Shown here piece by piece: positions 50,688 to 59,012 of a DNA stretch of 64,000 nt. The position numbers were made by a program, and so were the translations under genes. Positions within the stretch are counted from its first letter, which is position 1, and each line of letters opens with the position of its first letter. A model generated the notes under the pieces. The model was not told the DNA's origin, did no database searches, and saw nothing but the letters and a program-made list of their open reading frames with translations. Source of the stretch: VRUE01 sp036406595 (GTDB lineage Bacteria; Actinomycetota; Thermoleophilia; Solirubrobacterales; 70-9); contig DASXAR010000063.1 in assembly GCA_036406595.1 (NCBI GenBank), positions 1 to 64,000 of the forward strand. The letters are read 5' to 3'.

Positions 50688-50717
50688 TTACCCACATATA
50701 AATTTATAGTCGGGTAA
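50688..50717. promoter_or_regulatory. 30-bp palindrome upstream of tetR (probable operator)
   Basis: TTACCC (50688-50693) and GGGTAA (50712-50717) are centred exactly on an internal perfect palindrome TATAAATTTATA (50697-50708), so 12 of 15 positions per half match. It is an AT-rich island in GC-rich DNA and lies 12 bp before the TetR gene. A possible -10 box, TAACTT at 50715-50720, overlaps its right edge, so bound repressor would block the promoter. Confidence 0.65.
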
Positions 50718-50729
50718 CTTTAATTGGCG

Positions 50730-51392
50730 ATGGCATCCGCGCCGGCAATCAGAACGCGGCTCTCGCGCGAGGACAGGATGGCCCAGACGCTGACCGCGGC
50801 CCACGCCCTCTTCGCCGAGCGCGGCTTCGCCGCGGTGACGATGGAGGACATCGCGGCCGAGGTCGGGGTGACCAAGCCCCTCCTCTACAACTACTTCGGA
50901 AACAAGGAGCGCCTCTACATCGCCTGCATGGAACGCTCCGGCGACGCCCTCTTCGCGACGATCGGCGATGCGGTGGGCGGCACTGAAAGTCCCGGCGATG
51001 CGCTCAACGCGGGCCTGCGCGCCTTCTTTGCTTTCCTCGACGCCGATCGTGCCGCCTGGGCGGTCCTTTTCGACGAGACCCTGCCCCAGAGCGGCGAGGT
51101 CGCGGATCGCGTCGCGGTCTACCGCGGGCGGATCCTCGAGCAGGTGGCCGGCTCGCTGCTGGCGCAGATGCCGGAGAAGCGGCGCAGCGCGGCGCGGGTC
51201 GAGGTCGAGGCGCTCTCAACGGCCCTGCTCGGCGCGGCGGAGGCTCTCGCCCGCTGGTGGCTCCTGACCGAGGCGCTCTCGGCCCAGGACGCCGCCGAGC
51301 TCCTGATCTCGACCATGGAGCCGGGCCTGCGAAAGCGCTCCGCCCCGGCCTCGAAGGCCCGCTCGAAGCAGACAGGAGGCGATCGCGCATGA
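50730..51392 (+). CDS. TetR-family repressor of the fatty-acid operon
   Basis: This 220-residue regulator has an N-terminal helix-turn-helix (about 14-60; ALFAERGFAAVTMEDIAAEVGVTKPLLYNYF, shown by its core VTKPLLYNYFGNKERLY). The helical ligand domain ends in a basic tail. The ATG at 50730 is preferred to TTG 50724. It is first in the operon and overlaps the thiolase gene by 4 bp. The palindrome just upstream suggests autoregulation. The inducer is probably an acyl-CoA, as is common for TetR proteins of lipid genes, but this is inferred. Confidence 0.88.
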   Translation: MASAPAIRTRLSREDRMAQTLTAAHALFAERGFAAVTMEDIAAEVGVTKPLLYNYFGNKERLYIACMERSGDALFATIGDAVGGTESPGDALNAGLRAFFAFLDADRAAWAVLFDETLPQSGEVADRVAVYRGRILEQVAGSLLAQMPEKRRSAARVEVEALSTALLGAAEALARWWLLTEALSAQDAAELLISTMEPGLRKRSAPASKARSKQTGGDRA

Positions 51393-52675
51393 TCGACAGC
51401 CCACGTCGGGTCGCCATCGTCGGCGGCAACAGGATTCCCTTCGCGCGCTCGAACTCGAGCTACGCGCGCGCCTCCAACCAGGACATGCTCACCGCGGCGC
51501 TCGACGGCCTCGTCGACCGATTCGATCTCGACGGGGCCCGGCTGGGCGAGGTCGCAGGCGGCGCCGTGCTGAAGCACTCGCGGGACCGCGACCTGACTCG
51601 CGAGAGCGTGCTCGGCACCAGGCTCGCCCCCGAGACTCCCGCCTACGACGTGCAGCAGGCCTGCGGCACCGGTCTCGAGGCGACGATCCTGGTCGCCAAC
51701 AAGATCGCCCTGGGCCAGATCGACGCCGGCATCGCCTGCGGCGTCGACACGACCTCCGATGCGCCGATCGGCGTCAACGAAGACCTCCGCCAGATCCTCC
51801 TCGACGCGAACCGCGAGAAGTCGACGATGGGCCGGGTCAGGCAGCTGACCCGATTGCGCCCGAGCCATGTCGTCCCGGCGATCCCCCGCAACGAGGAGCC
51901 CCGCACCGGCCTTTCGATGGGCGAGCACTGCGCGATCATGGCCGCAGAGTGGGAGGTCGGCCGCGAGGAGCAGGACCAGCTCGCGGTCCAGAGCCACCAC
52001 AAGCTCGCGGCGGCCTATGAGCGCGGCTTCCTCGACGACCTCGTCACCCCCTATCTCGGGCTCGAGCGAGACCAGAACCTGCGGCCGGACTCGACCCCGG
52101 AGAAGCTGGCGAAGCTGAAACCGGTCTTCGGCGGGCCCGAGGGGACGATGACCGCGGCGAACTCGACTCCGTTGAGCGACGGCGCATCGGCTGTCCTCCT
52201 CGCGAGCGAGGCCTGGGCGAAGGAGAGAGGGCTGCCCGTCCTCGCCTATTTCGCCGAGGGGCAGACAGCGGCCGTCGATCATGTCCACAAGCGCGAAGGC
52301 CTGCTGATGGCGCCGGCCTACGCGATGCCGCGGATGTTGGACCGGATGGGCCTCGAGCTCGCCGACTTCGACATCTACGAGATTCACGAGGCCTTCGCCG
52401 CCCAGGTCCTCTGCACGCTGCGCGCCTGGGAGGACCCCGACTTCTGCCGGGAGCGGCTCGGACGGGAGAGGCCGCTCGGCTCGATCGATCGTGAGCGGCT
52501 CAACGTGAACGGCGGCTCGCTGGCCGCCGGCCACCCGTTCGCGGCGACCGGCGGGCGGATCGTCGCCGGCCTGGCGAAGGCGCTCTCCGAGGAGGGCTCG
52601 GGCCGCGGGCTGATCAGCATCTGCGCCGCCGACGGCCAGGGCGTCGTGGCGGCCCTCGAGGCGGCGGAGGGATGA
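51389..52675 (+). CDS. acetyl-CoA acetyltransferase (FadA2/FadI-type thiolase)
   Basis: This 428-residue thiolase has nucleophile Cys92 (VQQACGTGLEA), His333 (EIHEAFAAQ), His382 (AAGHPFAATGGR) and the second Cys412 (CAADGQG). It cleaves 3-ketoacyl-CoA or condenses acetyl-CoA. The first residues and length match the FadA2 branch, which is paired with fabG4 and htdX in mycobacteria. A strong CAGGAGG site precedes the ATG, which overlaps the tetR stop. It could also supply acetoacetyl-CoA to the EMC pathway. Confidence 0.9.
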   Translation: MIDSPRRVAIVGGNRIPFARSNSSYARASNQDMLTAALDGLVDRFDLDGARLGEVAGGAVLKHSRDRDLTRESVLGTRLAPETPAYDVQQACGTGLEATILVANKIALGQIDAGIACGVDTTSDAPIGVNEDLRQILLDANREKSTMGRVRQLTRLRPSHVVPAIPRNEEPRTGLSMGEHCAIMAAEWEVGREEQDQLAVQSHHKLAAAYERGFLDDLVTPYLGLERDQNLRPDSTPEKLAKLKPVFGGPEGTMTAANSTPLSDGASAVLLASEAWAKERGLPVLAYFAEGQTAAVDHVHKREGLLMAPAYAMPRMLDRMGLELADFDIYEIHEAFAAQVLCTLRAWEDPDFCRERLGRERPLGSIDRERLNVNGGSLAAGHPFAATGGRIVAGLAKALSEEGSGRGLISICAADGQGVVAALEAAEG

Positions 52676-52685
52676 GGAGGACCCG

Positions 52686-54014
52686 ATGAGCGACCGCTAC
52701 TCACAGATCGTCAACGCTCCGGTCATATCGAAAGTCGCCGGCCAGCTCGGCCTGCCGAGACCGGTCGAGCTGGAGCGATTCCAGCCTGGCGACCCGGTCG
52801 TCCGCGGCCGGGTCCTCAGCGGCGCCGCGCCCGGCGGGCGGGTCACCGGGGCGCTCAGGTCGCTGCTCGACGAGATCCGCGCCGAACGCGCCGGCGCCGA
52901 GGGGCCCGCGAAGGCGCTCGTCTTCGACGCCTCGGGGATCTCGGGCTCGACCGAGCTGGTCGAGCTGCAGCGGTTCTTCTATCCCGCGGTCCCCCGCCTG
53001 GAGCGGAGCGGCCGCGTGGTGGTGCTCGGAACCCCCCCATCCGAAGCCGGCTCGACCCACGCTGCGACCGCGCAGCGGGCGCTCGAGGGCTTCACCCGCA
53101 GCCTCGGCAAGGAGGTCGGCGGGCGCGGGGTCACGGTGCAGCTCGTCTATGTGGCGAAGGGGGCCGAGGACCAGCTCGGCTCGACCCTGCGCTTCCTCCT
53201 CTCCCCGCGCTCGGCCTACGTCTCGGGCCAGGTGATCCGGATCGGCGCCGGCGTCGCCGAGACGCCGCAGATCGACTGGGAACGCCCGCTCGACGGCAGA
53301 CGGGCGCTCGTCACCGGCGCCTCGCGCGGAATAGGCGCCGCGATCGCCTCGACGCTGGCGCGGGATGGCGCCGAGGTCATCGGGCTTGACGTGCCGCAGG
53401 CGATCGACGACCTGCGCAGCGTCGTCGGCCGCCTCTCCGGCCGGGAGCCGATCGGGCTCGACATCACAGCCGAGGATGCGCCCCTGCGGATCGCCGAGCA
53501 GCTCGCTGACGGGGTCGACATCGTCGTCCACAACGCCGGCGTCACCCGCGATCGGACGATCGCGAAGATGCCGGAGGATCGCTGGAGCGAGCTGATGGAG
53601 ATCAACCTCTCGAGCGAGGAGCGGATCGACGACGCGCTGCTCGAGGCCGGGCTCCTCGGCGCCAACGGCCGCATCGTCTGCGTCTCCTCGATGTCGGGTA
53701 TCGCCGGGAACTCGGGACAGACCAACTACGCGACGTCGAAGGCGGGCGTGATCGGCATGGTCGAAGCGATGGCTCCCGAGCTGGCGAGGCGGCAGGCGAC
53801 GATCAACGCGGTCGCCCCAGGGTTCATCGAGACGCAGATGACGGCGGCGATGCCGATCGGCCCGCGTGAAGCGGGCCGGCGCCTCAGCAGCCTCTCGCAG
53901 GGCGGCCTGCCCGTCGACGTCGCGGAGACGATCGCCTGGTTCGCAAGCCCCGCCTCGACCGGTCTGAACGGGAACGTCGTCCGCGTCTGCGGCCAGAACC
54001 TGCTGGGGGCGTGA
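52686..54014 (+). CDS. fabG4: FabG4-type 3-ketoacyl reductase (high-molecular-weight FabG)
   Basis: This 442-residue protein has two Rossmann units. The first (about 1-200) is an inactive flavodoxin-like or SDR-like domain. The second has ALVTGASRGIGAAIAS near 210 and a catalytic YxxxK with Tyr348 and Lys352 (NYATSKAG), preceded by SSMSG. This double architecture is that of mycobacterial FabG4, which reduces 3-ketoacyl-CoA with NADH or NADPH. It starts 10 bp after the thiolase and overlaps the hydratase gene start. Confidence 0.9.
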   Translation: MSDRYSQIVNAPVISKVAGQLGLPRPVELERFQPGDPVVRGRVLSGAAPGGRVTGALRSLLDEIRAERAGAEGPAKALVFDASGISGSTELVELQRFFYPAVPRLERSGRVVVLGTPPSEAGSTHAATAQRALEGFTRSLGKEVGGRGVTVQLVYVAKGAEDQLGSTLRFLLSPRSAYVSGQVIRIGAGVAETPQIDWERPLDGRRALVTGASRGIGAAIASTLARDGAEVIGLDVPQAIDDLRSVVGRLSGREPIGLDITAEDAPLRIAEQLADGVDIVVHNAGVTRDRTIAKMPEDRWSELMEINLSSEERIDDALLEAGLLGANGRIVCVSSMSGIAGNSGQTNYATSKAGVIGMVEAMAPELARRQATINAVAPGFIETQMTAAMPIGPREAGRRLSSLSQGGLPVDVAETIAWFASPASTGLNGNVVRVCGQNLLGA

Positions 54015-54982
54015 TGGAGACCCGTACCCTCGAGAGCCCGCCCAGCATCCTGCCGCTCTACGCGCGGGCCGCCGCCCCGTTGATCCCCGGCGCCTCGCTG
54101 CTCCCCTTCGTCCCCGGGCGCGGACGCGAGATCCCCGAGATCGAGCTGGCACTCGCCGGGGTTCGCGCGGACGCCGAGCGGGTCGCGGCATACGCACGCG
54201 TCTGCGGCTTCAGCCTTCGCGACCACCTCCCCCCCACCTATCCGCACGTCCTCGCCTTCCCGTTGCACATGGCGGTGATGGCCGACGGCAGCTTCCCCTT
54301 CGGCGCGGTCGGCCTGGTCCACATCGAGAATCGCATCGAGCAGCGGCGCCGCATCGGGCTTGACGAGGAGCTCGACCTGCGCGTCCGGCCCACCGGGCTC
54401 GAGCCGCACCCCAGCGGGCGGACCTTCGGACTCGTCACCGAGGCCTCGGCCGCAGGCGAGACGGTCTGGGCGTCGACCAGCACGATGCTTCGCCGCGGCG
54501 CCAGGGGTGGCGACACCCCCGGCGACCCTGGCGGCACCGAGAACCCCCAAGGCACCACCACCCGCGAACTGCATCAAGTACCCGGCCGGAGAGACGGTGA
54601 ATTTGATGCAACTCGCGGGGCCGAGTGGCAGCTCGCGGGAGATCTGGGCAGGCGCTACGCGGCCGTCTCCGGCGATCGCAACCCGATCCACATGCACTCG
54701 CTCACAGCGCGGCCGCTCGGCTTCAAGGCGGCGATTGCGCACGGCATGTGGACGAAGGCGCGCTGCCTCGCGGCTATCGAGAGCCGACTGCCCGACGCCT
54801 TCGGCGCCCAGGTCCGATTCCGCAAGCCGATCTTCCTGCCGGCTCGAGTCGAGTTCCTCAGCGGCGGCGAGACGGAGATCGACTTCGCGGTCCGAGATTC
54901 CAGGCGACATACCCCCCACCTCGACGGCCGGATGACGCCGCTCGAGGCAAACCCCGGAAGCGAGAGGAAGAGGACAGAGTGA
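54014..54982 (+). CDS. HtdX-like MaoC double-hotdog hydratase, with palindrome insertion
   Basis: This 322-residue (R)-3-hydroxyacyl dehydratase-type protein has an N-terminal degenerate hotdog (LPPTYPHVLAFPLHMAVM) and a catalytic C-terminal hotdog with Asp221 and His226 in SGDRNPIHMH, then GFKAAIAHGMW. A Gly/Thr-rich linker (about 165-205) carries residues 184-201 encoded entirely by palindromic repeat copy C, in frame (RELHQVPG and EFDATR). The insertion sits between domains and leaves the catalytic part whole. The start is ATG 54014 or GTG 54011, overlapping fabG4. It matches mycobacterial HtdX by position and fold. Confidence 0.85.
   Translation: METRTLESPPSILPLYARAAAPLIPGASLLPFVPGRGREIPEIELALAGVRADAERVAAYARVCGFSLRDHLPPTYPHVLAFPLHMAVMADGSFPFGAVGLVHIENRIEQRRRIGLDEELDLRVRPTGLEPHPSGRTFGLVTEASAAGETVWASTSTMLRRGARGGDTPGDPGGTENPQGTTTRELHQVPGRRDGEFDATRGAEWQLAGDLGRRYAAVSGDRNPIHMHSLTARPLGFKAAIAHGMWTKARCLAAIESRLPDAFGAQVRFRKPIFLPARVEFLSGGETEIDFAVRDSRRHTPHLDGRMTPLEANPGSERKRTE
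54566..54614. repeat. 49-bp palindromic element copy C, inside a coding region
   Basis: The arms are at 54566-54580 (GAACTGCATCAAGTA) and 54600-54614 (AATTTGATGCAACTC), with a 19-nt loop that starts CCCGGCC, as in copy A. Complementarity extends outward (CGCG flanks at 54563-54569 and 54611-54617). It keeps the htdX-like frame open and encodes an 18-residue insert. Both strands stay open through it. Confidence 0.85.
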
Positions 54983-56316
54983 ACGGCAAGACCAACAGGG
55001 GCGGAGTGGCCGAGCGCAGCATGGGATTCGGGCTGCGGACCCTGAACCGGCTCGCCAGCTCCGACCTGCTCGATCGGATCGGCATCCGCAAGCAGGTCGA
55101 GCGGCTCGTCTTCACGACGAGCAAGAACGGGTTCCGCACCGCGACGGCCGCGGGGCGCACCTTCCAGGCCGCGCAGAAGCTCGGCAAGCCGGCGCGGCAG
55201 AGCCCGGGGAAGGCGCGAGCGCTCTTCGACATCACCCCCGACGACGAGCAGCAGATGTTCCAGGAGGCGGTGCGTGCCTTCGCCGAGGAGAGGGTGCGCC
55301 CGGCGGCGCAGAACGCCGACGCCGACTGCTCGACCCCACCCGAGCTGCTGGCCCAGGCGAACGAGCTCGGCATCAACATGCTCGGCGTGCCGGAGGAGCT
55401 GGGCGGCGTCATGGGCGAGCGGTCCGCGGTAGGCAGCGTGCTCATCGGCGAGGCTCTCGCCCACGGGGACCTCGGCGTCGCCTACGCCGCCCTCGCCCCC
55501 GGCGCCGTCGCGACGGCAATCGGGCATTGGGGCACGGCCGAGCAGCAGTCCGCCTACCTGCCCGCCTTCACGGGCGAGGACGTCCCCGCCGCGGCTCTGG
55601 CGCTCCTCGAGCCGAGTCCCCTCTTCGACCCCCGCCGTTTGGAAACGACCGCACGGCGTGACGGCGGCGACTGGGTGCTCGAGGGGACGAAGTCGCTCGT
55701 CCCCCGCGCCAGGGACTGCGAACTCTTCGTCGTCGCGGCGGAGGCGGAGGGACATGGCCCGGCGCTATTCGTGATCGAGTCCGGGACCGAAGGCCTCGCG
55801 GTCGAGCCCGAGCCGGCGATGGGACTGCGTCCGGCGGCGACCGGCCGGCTGATCCTCGAGAGCGTGCGCCTCCCGTCGGGCGCGATCATGGCCGAGGGCG
55901 GTCCCGAGGTCTACTCGGAGTGTGTGCAGCGCTCCCGTCTCGCCTGGTGCGCCCTCGTGGTCGGCACGTCGCAGGCCGTGCTCGACTACGTCATCCCCTA
56001 TGTCAACGACCGCGTCGCCTTCGGCGAGCCGGTGTCCAACCGGCAGGGCGTCGCCTTCGTCGTCGCGGACATCGGGATCGAGAGCAATGCGATGCGTCTC
56101 ACCACCTACCGGGCGGCGAGCCGCGCCGACCAGGGCAAGCAGTTCGCCCACGAGGTAGCCCTGGCGCGCCGCCTCTGCGTGACCCAGGGCATGCAGATCG
56201 GCTCCAGCGGCGTGCAGCTGCTGGGCGGCCACGGCTACGTCAAGGAGCACCCGGTGGAGCGCTGGTACCGCGACCTCCGCGCAGCGGGCGTGATGGAGGG
56301 CGCCCTGCTCGCCTGA
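54979..56316 (+). CDS. acyl-CoA dehydrogenase (FadE) 1
   Basis: This 445-residue protein has a 90-residue basic N-terminal region followed by an acyl-CoA dehydrogenase: LGINMLGVPEELGG, SRLAWCALVVGTSQAVLDYV, a substrate-pocket helix and LLGGHGYVKEHPVERWYRDLR near the end. The usual FAD-loop SEP motif is altered (LALLEPSPLFDPR), and the C-terminal EGT is reduced to MEG, so the activity or partner may be unusual. It starts at GTG 54979 overlapping htdX, with an AGAGGAAGAGGA site. It may form a heteromer with the next dehydrogenase. Confidence 0.8.
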   Translation: MNGKTNRGGVAERSMGFGLRTLNRLASSDLLDRIGIRKQVERLVFTTSKNGFRTATAAGRTFQAAQKLGKPARQSPGKARALFDITPDDEQQMFQEAVRAFAEERVRPAAQNADADCSTPPELLAQANELGINMLGVPEELGGVMGERSAVGSVLIGEALAHGDLGVAYAALAPGAVATAIGHWGTAEQQSAYLPAFTGEDVPAAALALLEPSPLFDPRRLETTARRDGGDWVLEGTKSLVPRARDCELFVVAAEAEGHGPALFVIESGTEGLAVEPEPAMGLRPAATGRLILESVRLPSGAIMAEGGPEVYSECVQRSRLAWCALVVGTSQAVLDYVIPYVNDRVAFGEPVSNRQGVAFVVADIGIESNAMRLTTYRAASRADQGKQFAHEVALARRLCVTQGMQIGSSGVQLLGGHGYVKEHPVERWYRDLRAAGVMEGALLA

Positions 56317-56337
56317 TCCGAGTGCGAAAGGCAGAAC

Positions 56338-57543
56338 ATGATCAACCTCGAGACACCAAAGAAGTTCCAGCCGCTGGTCGACCAGGCCAACCAGGTCGCG
56401 ACCGAGGTCTTCCGCCCGATCTCGCGCAAGTACGACGAGGAAGAGCACGCCTACCCCAAGGAGCTGGACATGCTCGCCTCGCTGATCGATGGCATGAACG
56501 AGGGCGGCGAGAGCGCCTCCGGCGCAGCCGGCGTGCGGCGCGAGAAGACGGGCGAGGAGGGCAACCGCAACGGCTCCAACCTCTCGACCGTGCTCGGCAT
56601 CATCGAGCTCTGCTGGGGGGACGTCGGCCTGCTGCTCTCGCTGCCGCGCCAGGGGCTCGGAAACTCGGCGATCGCCTCGGTGGCGACCGATGAGCAGCTC
56701 GAGCGCTACGGCGGCAAGTGGGCTGCGATGGCGATCACCGAGCCGGAGGCGGGATCGGACTCGGCCGCGATCCGCACGACGGCGGAGCGCGACGGAGACG
56801 AGTACGTGCTGAACGGCGAGAAGATCTTCGTCACGTCCGGCGACCGGGCCGATCTGATCGTCGTCTGGGCGACGCTCGACCGCTCGAAGGGCCGGGCGGC
56901 GATCAAGTCATTCATCGTCGAGCGCGACAACCCGGGCCTGAGGCTCGACCGGCTTGAGCACAAGCTCGGAATCCGCGCCTCCGACACCGCCAACTTCACC
57001 CTGCAGGACTGCCGGGTGCCGAAGGAGGCGCTGCTGGGCAGCCCCGAGATCGACACCAAGCAGGGCTTCGGCGGCGCGATGCAGACGTTCGACAACACCC
57101 GGCCTCTGGTGGCGGCGATGGCGGTCGGCGTCACGCGGGCGGCGCTGGAGGAAACCCGAGAGCGCCTCGAGCAGGCGGGCGTGGAGATCGATGACGACGC
57201 GCCCGCCTTGAGCCAGAGCGCGGCCGCGGCCCGCTACCTCGAGATGGAGGCCGATTACGAGGCCGCCCGCTTGCTCACGCTCCAGGCCGCCTGGATGGCC
57301 GACAACGGCAAGCCAAACTCGCTGCAGGCCTCGATGGCGAAGGCGAAGGCCGGACGCGCCTGTGTCGACGTCACCCTGGGCTGCGTCGAGCTGTGCGGCA
57401 GCGTCGGCTACGGAGAGGGCGAGCTGCTGGAGAAGTGGGCCCGGGACGCGAAGATCCTCGACCTCTTCGAGGGCACGCAGCAGATCCAGCTGCTGATCGT
57501 CGCCCGCCAGCTGCTCGGCAAGACCTCCGCGGAACTGCGGTAG
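56338..57543 (+). CDS. acyl-CoA dehydrogenase (FadE) 2
   Basis: This 401-residue enzyme has full catalytic motifs: AITEPEAGSDSAAIRTTA (FAD loop), KIFVTSGDRADLIVVW, DNTRPLVAAMAVGV and the active-site Glu378 in FEGTQQIQLLIVARQLLG. It lies 21 bp after FadE 1, probably in the same message. The pairing of a regular and an irregular dehydrogenase resembles heteromeric FadE systems of mycobacteria. An N-terminal insert near residues 60-80 (KTGEEGNRNGSNL) is also seen. It oxidises acyl-CoA to enoyl-CoA with FAD. Confidence 0.88.
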   Translation: MINLETPKKFQPLVDQANQVATEVFRPISRKYDEEEHAYPKELDMLASLIDGMNEGGESASGAAGVRREKTGEEGNRNGSNLSTVLGIIELCWGDVGLLLSLPRQGLGNSAIASVATDEQLERYGGKWAAMAITEPEAGSDSAAIRTTAERDGDEYVLNGEKIFVTSGDRADLIVVWATLDRSKGRAAIKSFIVERDNPGLRLDRLEHKLGIRASDTANFTLQDCRVPKEALLGSPEIDTKQGFGGAMQTFDNTRPLVAAMAVGVTRAALEETRERLEQAGVEIDDDAPALSQSAAAARYLEMEADYEAARLLTLQAAWMADNGKPNSLQASMAKAKAGRACVDVTLGCVELCGSVGYGEGELLEKWARDAKILDLFEGTQQIQLLIVARQLLGKTSAELR

Positions 57544-57568
57544 CGCCGTCTGCGGCAGACTGGCGCGC

Positions 57569-59008
57569 GTGAACTTCATCGAAGACGTGATGGAGAGCTC
57601 GGCGGCGTCCCGGCTGGGCCTGGTTGCGATCGATGCCACGGGCGCTCGGCGTGACTGGCATTTCGGTGAGCTGATCGCGCGCTCGGCCGGCCTCTCCGGC
57701 GCCTTCGCGGCCCGCGGCGTGCGGCGCGGTGACGTCGTCATGACCCTGGTCGGAAACCGCGCCGAGTGGGTGCTGGCGATGCTGGCGTGCTGGCGAATGG
57801 GTGCCGTGGCCCTGCCCTGCAACACCCAGCTGCGCAGTCACGATCTGGCGCTACGCGTCGATGCGGCCGATCCCAAGCTGTGCATCGGCGACGAGGCCCT
57901 TTTCGATGCCCTGCCGGATGGGTTGCCGACGATGTCGATGGCCGACGTCGCCGCGACGCTCGACGAGGACCGCGCCCAGGAGACCCCGGCTCCGATCGAG
58001 GAGATGGATTCCGAGGATCCGGCGCTGATCGTCTTCACGTCGGGAACGACGGGGGAGCCGCGGGGCGTGGTCCACGCCTACCGCTACCTGGCCGGACAAC
58101 GGATCCAGGCGCAGCACTGGCTCGGATCGCGCTCCGGGGAGCTGGTCTGGTGCACCACCGCGACCGGGTGGTCGAAGTCGGCCCGCAATGTCTTCCTCGC
58201 CCCCTGGCTGACCGGCGCGGCGGCCGTCATCCACGATGGCCGCTTCGACCCTGCGGAGCGTCTCGAGATGGTCGAGGCTCTGGAGGTCGACGTGCTCTGC
58301 CAGGCACCGACCGAGTACCGGATGCTCGCCAGGCGGACGGCGCTCCGACCGCTCCCGGGCCTGCGCCGCATGGTCTCGGCCGGAGAGCCCCTCGACGCCG
58401 AGACGATCAGCGCCTTCCGCTCCGAGATGGCGGGTCTGGAGCCCGCCGATGGATACGGCCAGACGGAGACCGGCCATGTCACGGCCAATTTGGCCGGCGA
58501 CCCCGTCCGGGAGGGCTCGATGGGCAGGCCTCTGCCCGGGCTCGAGACGCGTATCGTCGACGGCGAGCTGCAGCTGAGAGCCGCCTCGTCGCCGACCTTC
58601 TTCTCCTGCTACCTGGACGGGGAGCGCTTCGCGGGAGAGTGGTGGGGCACCGGCGACCTCGTGCACGCCGACGAGGAGGGCTTCCTCTACTTCGAGGGTC
58701 GGGACGACGACATCATCCTCTCCTCTGGCTACCGGATCGGCCCCTTCGAGGTCGAGTCCGCGCTCCTCGCGCATCCCGCGGTCGCCGAGGCAGCGGTGGT
58801 CGGAGCCCCCGACCCCGAGCGGGGCAGCGTGGTCAGAGCCGTCGTGGTGGCCCGTGACCGCGATCCGGGCCCCGACCTTGCCCGCGAGTTGCAGGAGCAC
58901 TGCAAGGCCGTCACCGCGCCATACAAGTTCCCGCGGAAGGTCGACTTCGTCGCCGAGCTGCCGAAGACGTCGAGCGGCAAGGTGAGACGGGCCGCCCTGC
59001 GCGACTGA
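57569..59008 (+). CDS. acyl-CoA synthetase (AMP-forming)
   Basis: This 479-residue ligase has the P-loop FTSGTTGEPRGVVHAY, the adenylate motif DGYGQTETGH, the hinge and C-terminal domain (GTGDLVHADEEGFLYFEGRDDD, shown by EGRDDDIILSSGYRIGPFEVE cut to SSGYRIGPFEVE) and the catalytic Lys of PKTSSGKVRR. It activates a fatty or short-chain acid to its CoA ester. The short N-terminal half fits the acetyl- or medium-chain type. The GTG start lies 25 bp after FadE 2. It is the last gene of the operon. Confidence 0.9.
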   Translation: MNFIEDVMESSAASRLGLVAIDATGARRDWHFGELIARSAGLSGAFAARGVRRGDVVMTLVGNRAEWVLAMLACWRMGAVALPCNTQLRSHDLALRVDAADPKLCIGDEALFDALPDGLPTMSMADVAATLDEDRAQETPAPIEEMDSEDPALIVFTSGTTGEPRGVVHAYRYLAGQRIQAQHWLGSRSGELVWCTTATGWSKSARNVFLAPWLTGAAAVIHDGRFDPAERLEMVEALEVDVLCQAPTEYRMLARRTALRPLPGLRRMVSAGEPLDAETISAFRSEMAGLEPADGYGQTETGHVTANLAGDPVREGSMGRPLPGLETRIVDGELQLRAASSPTFFSCYLDGERFAGEWWGTGDLVHADEEGFLYFEGRDDDIILSSGYRIGPFEVESALLAHPAVAEAAVVGAPDPERGSVVRAVVVARDRDPGPDLARELQEHCKAVTAPYKFPRKVDFVAELPKTSSGKVRRAALRD

Positions 59009-59012
59009 CCGC

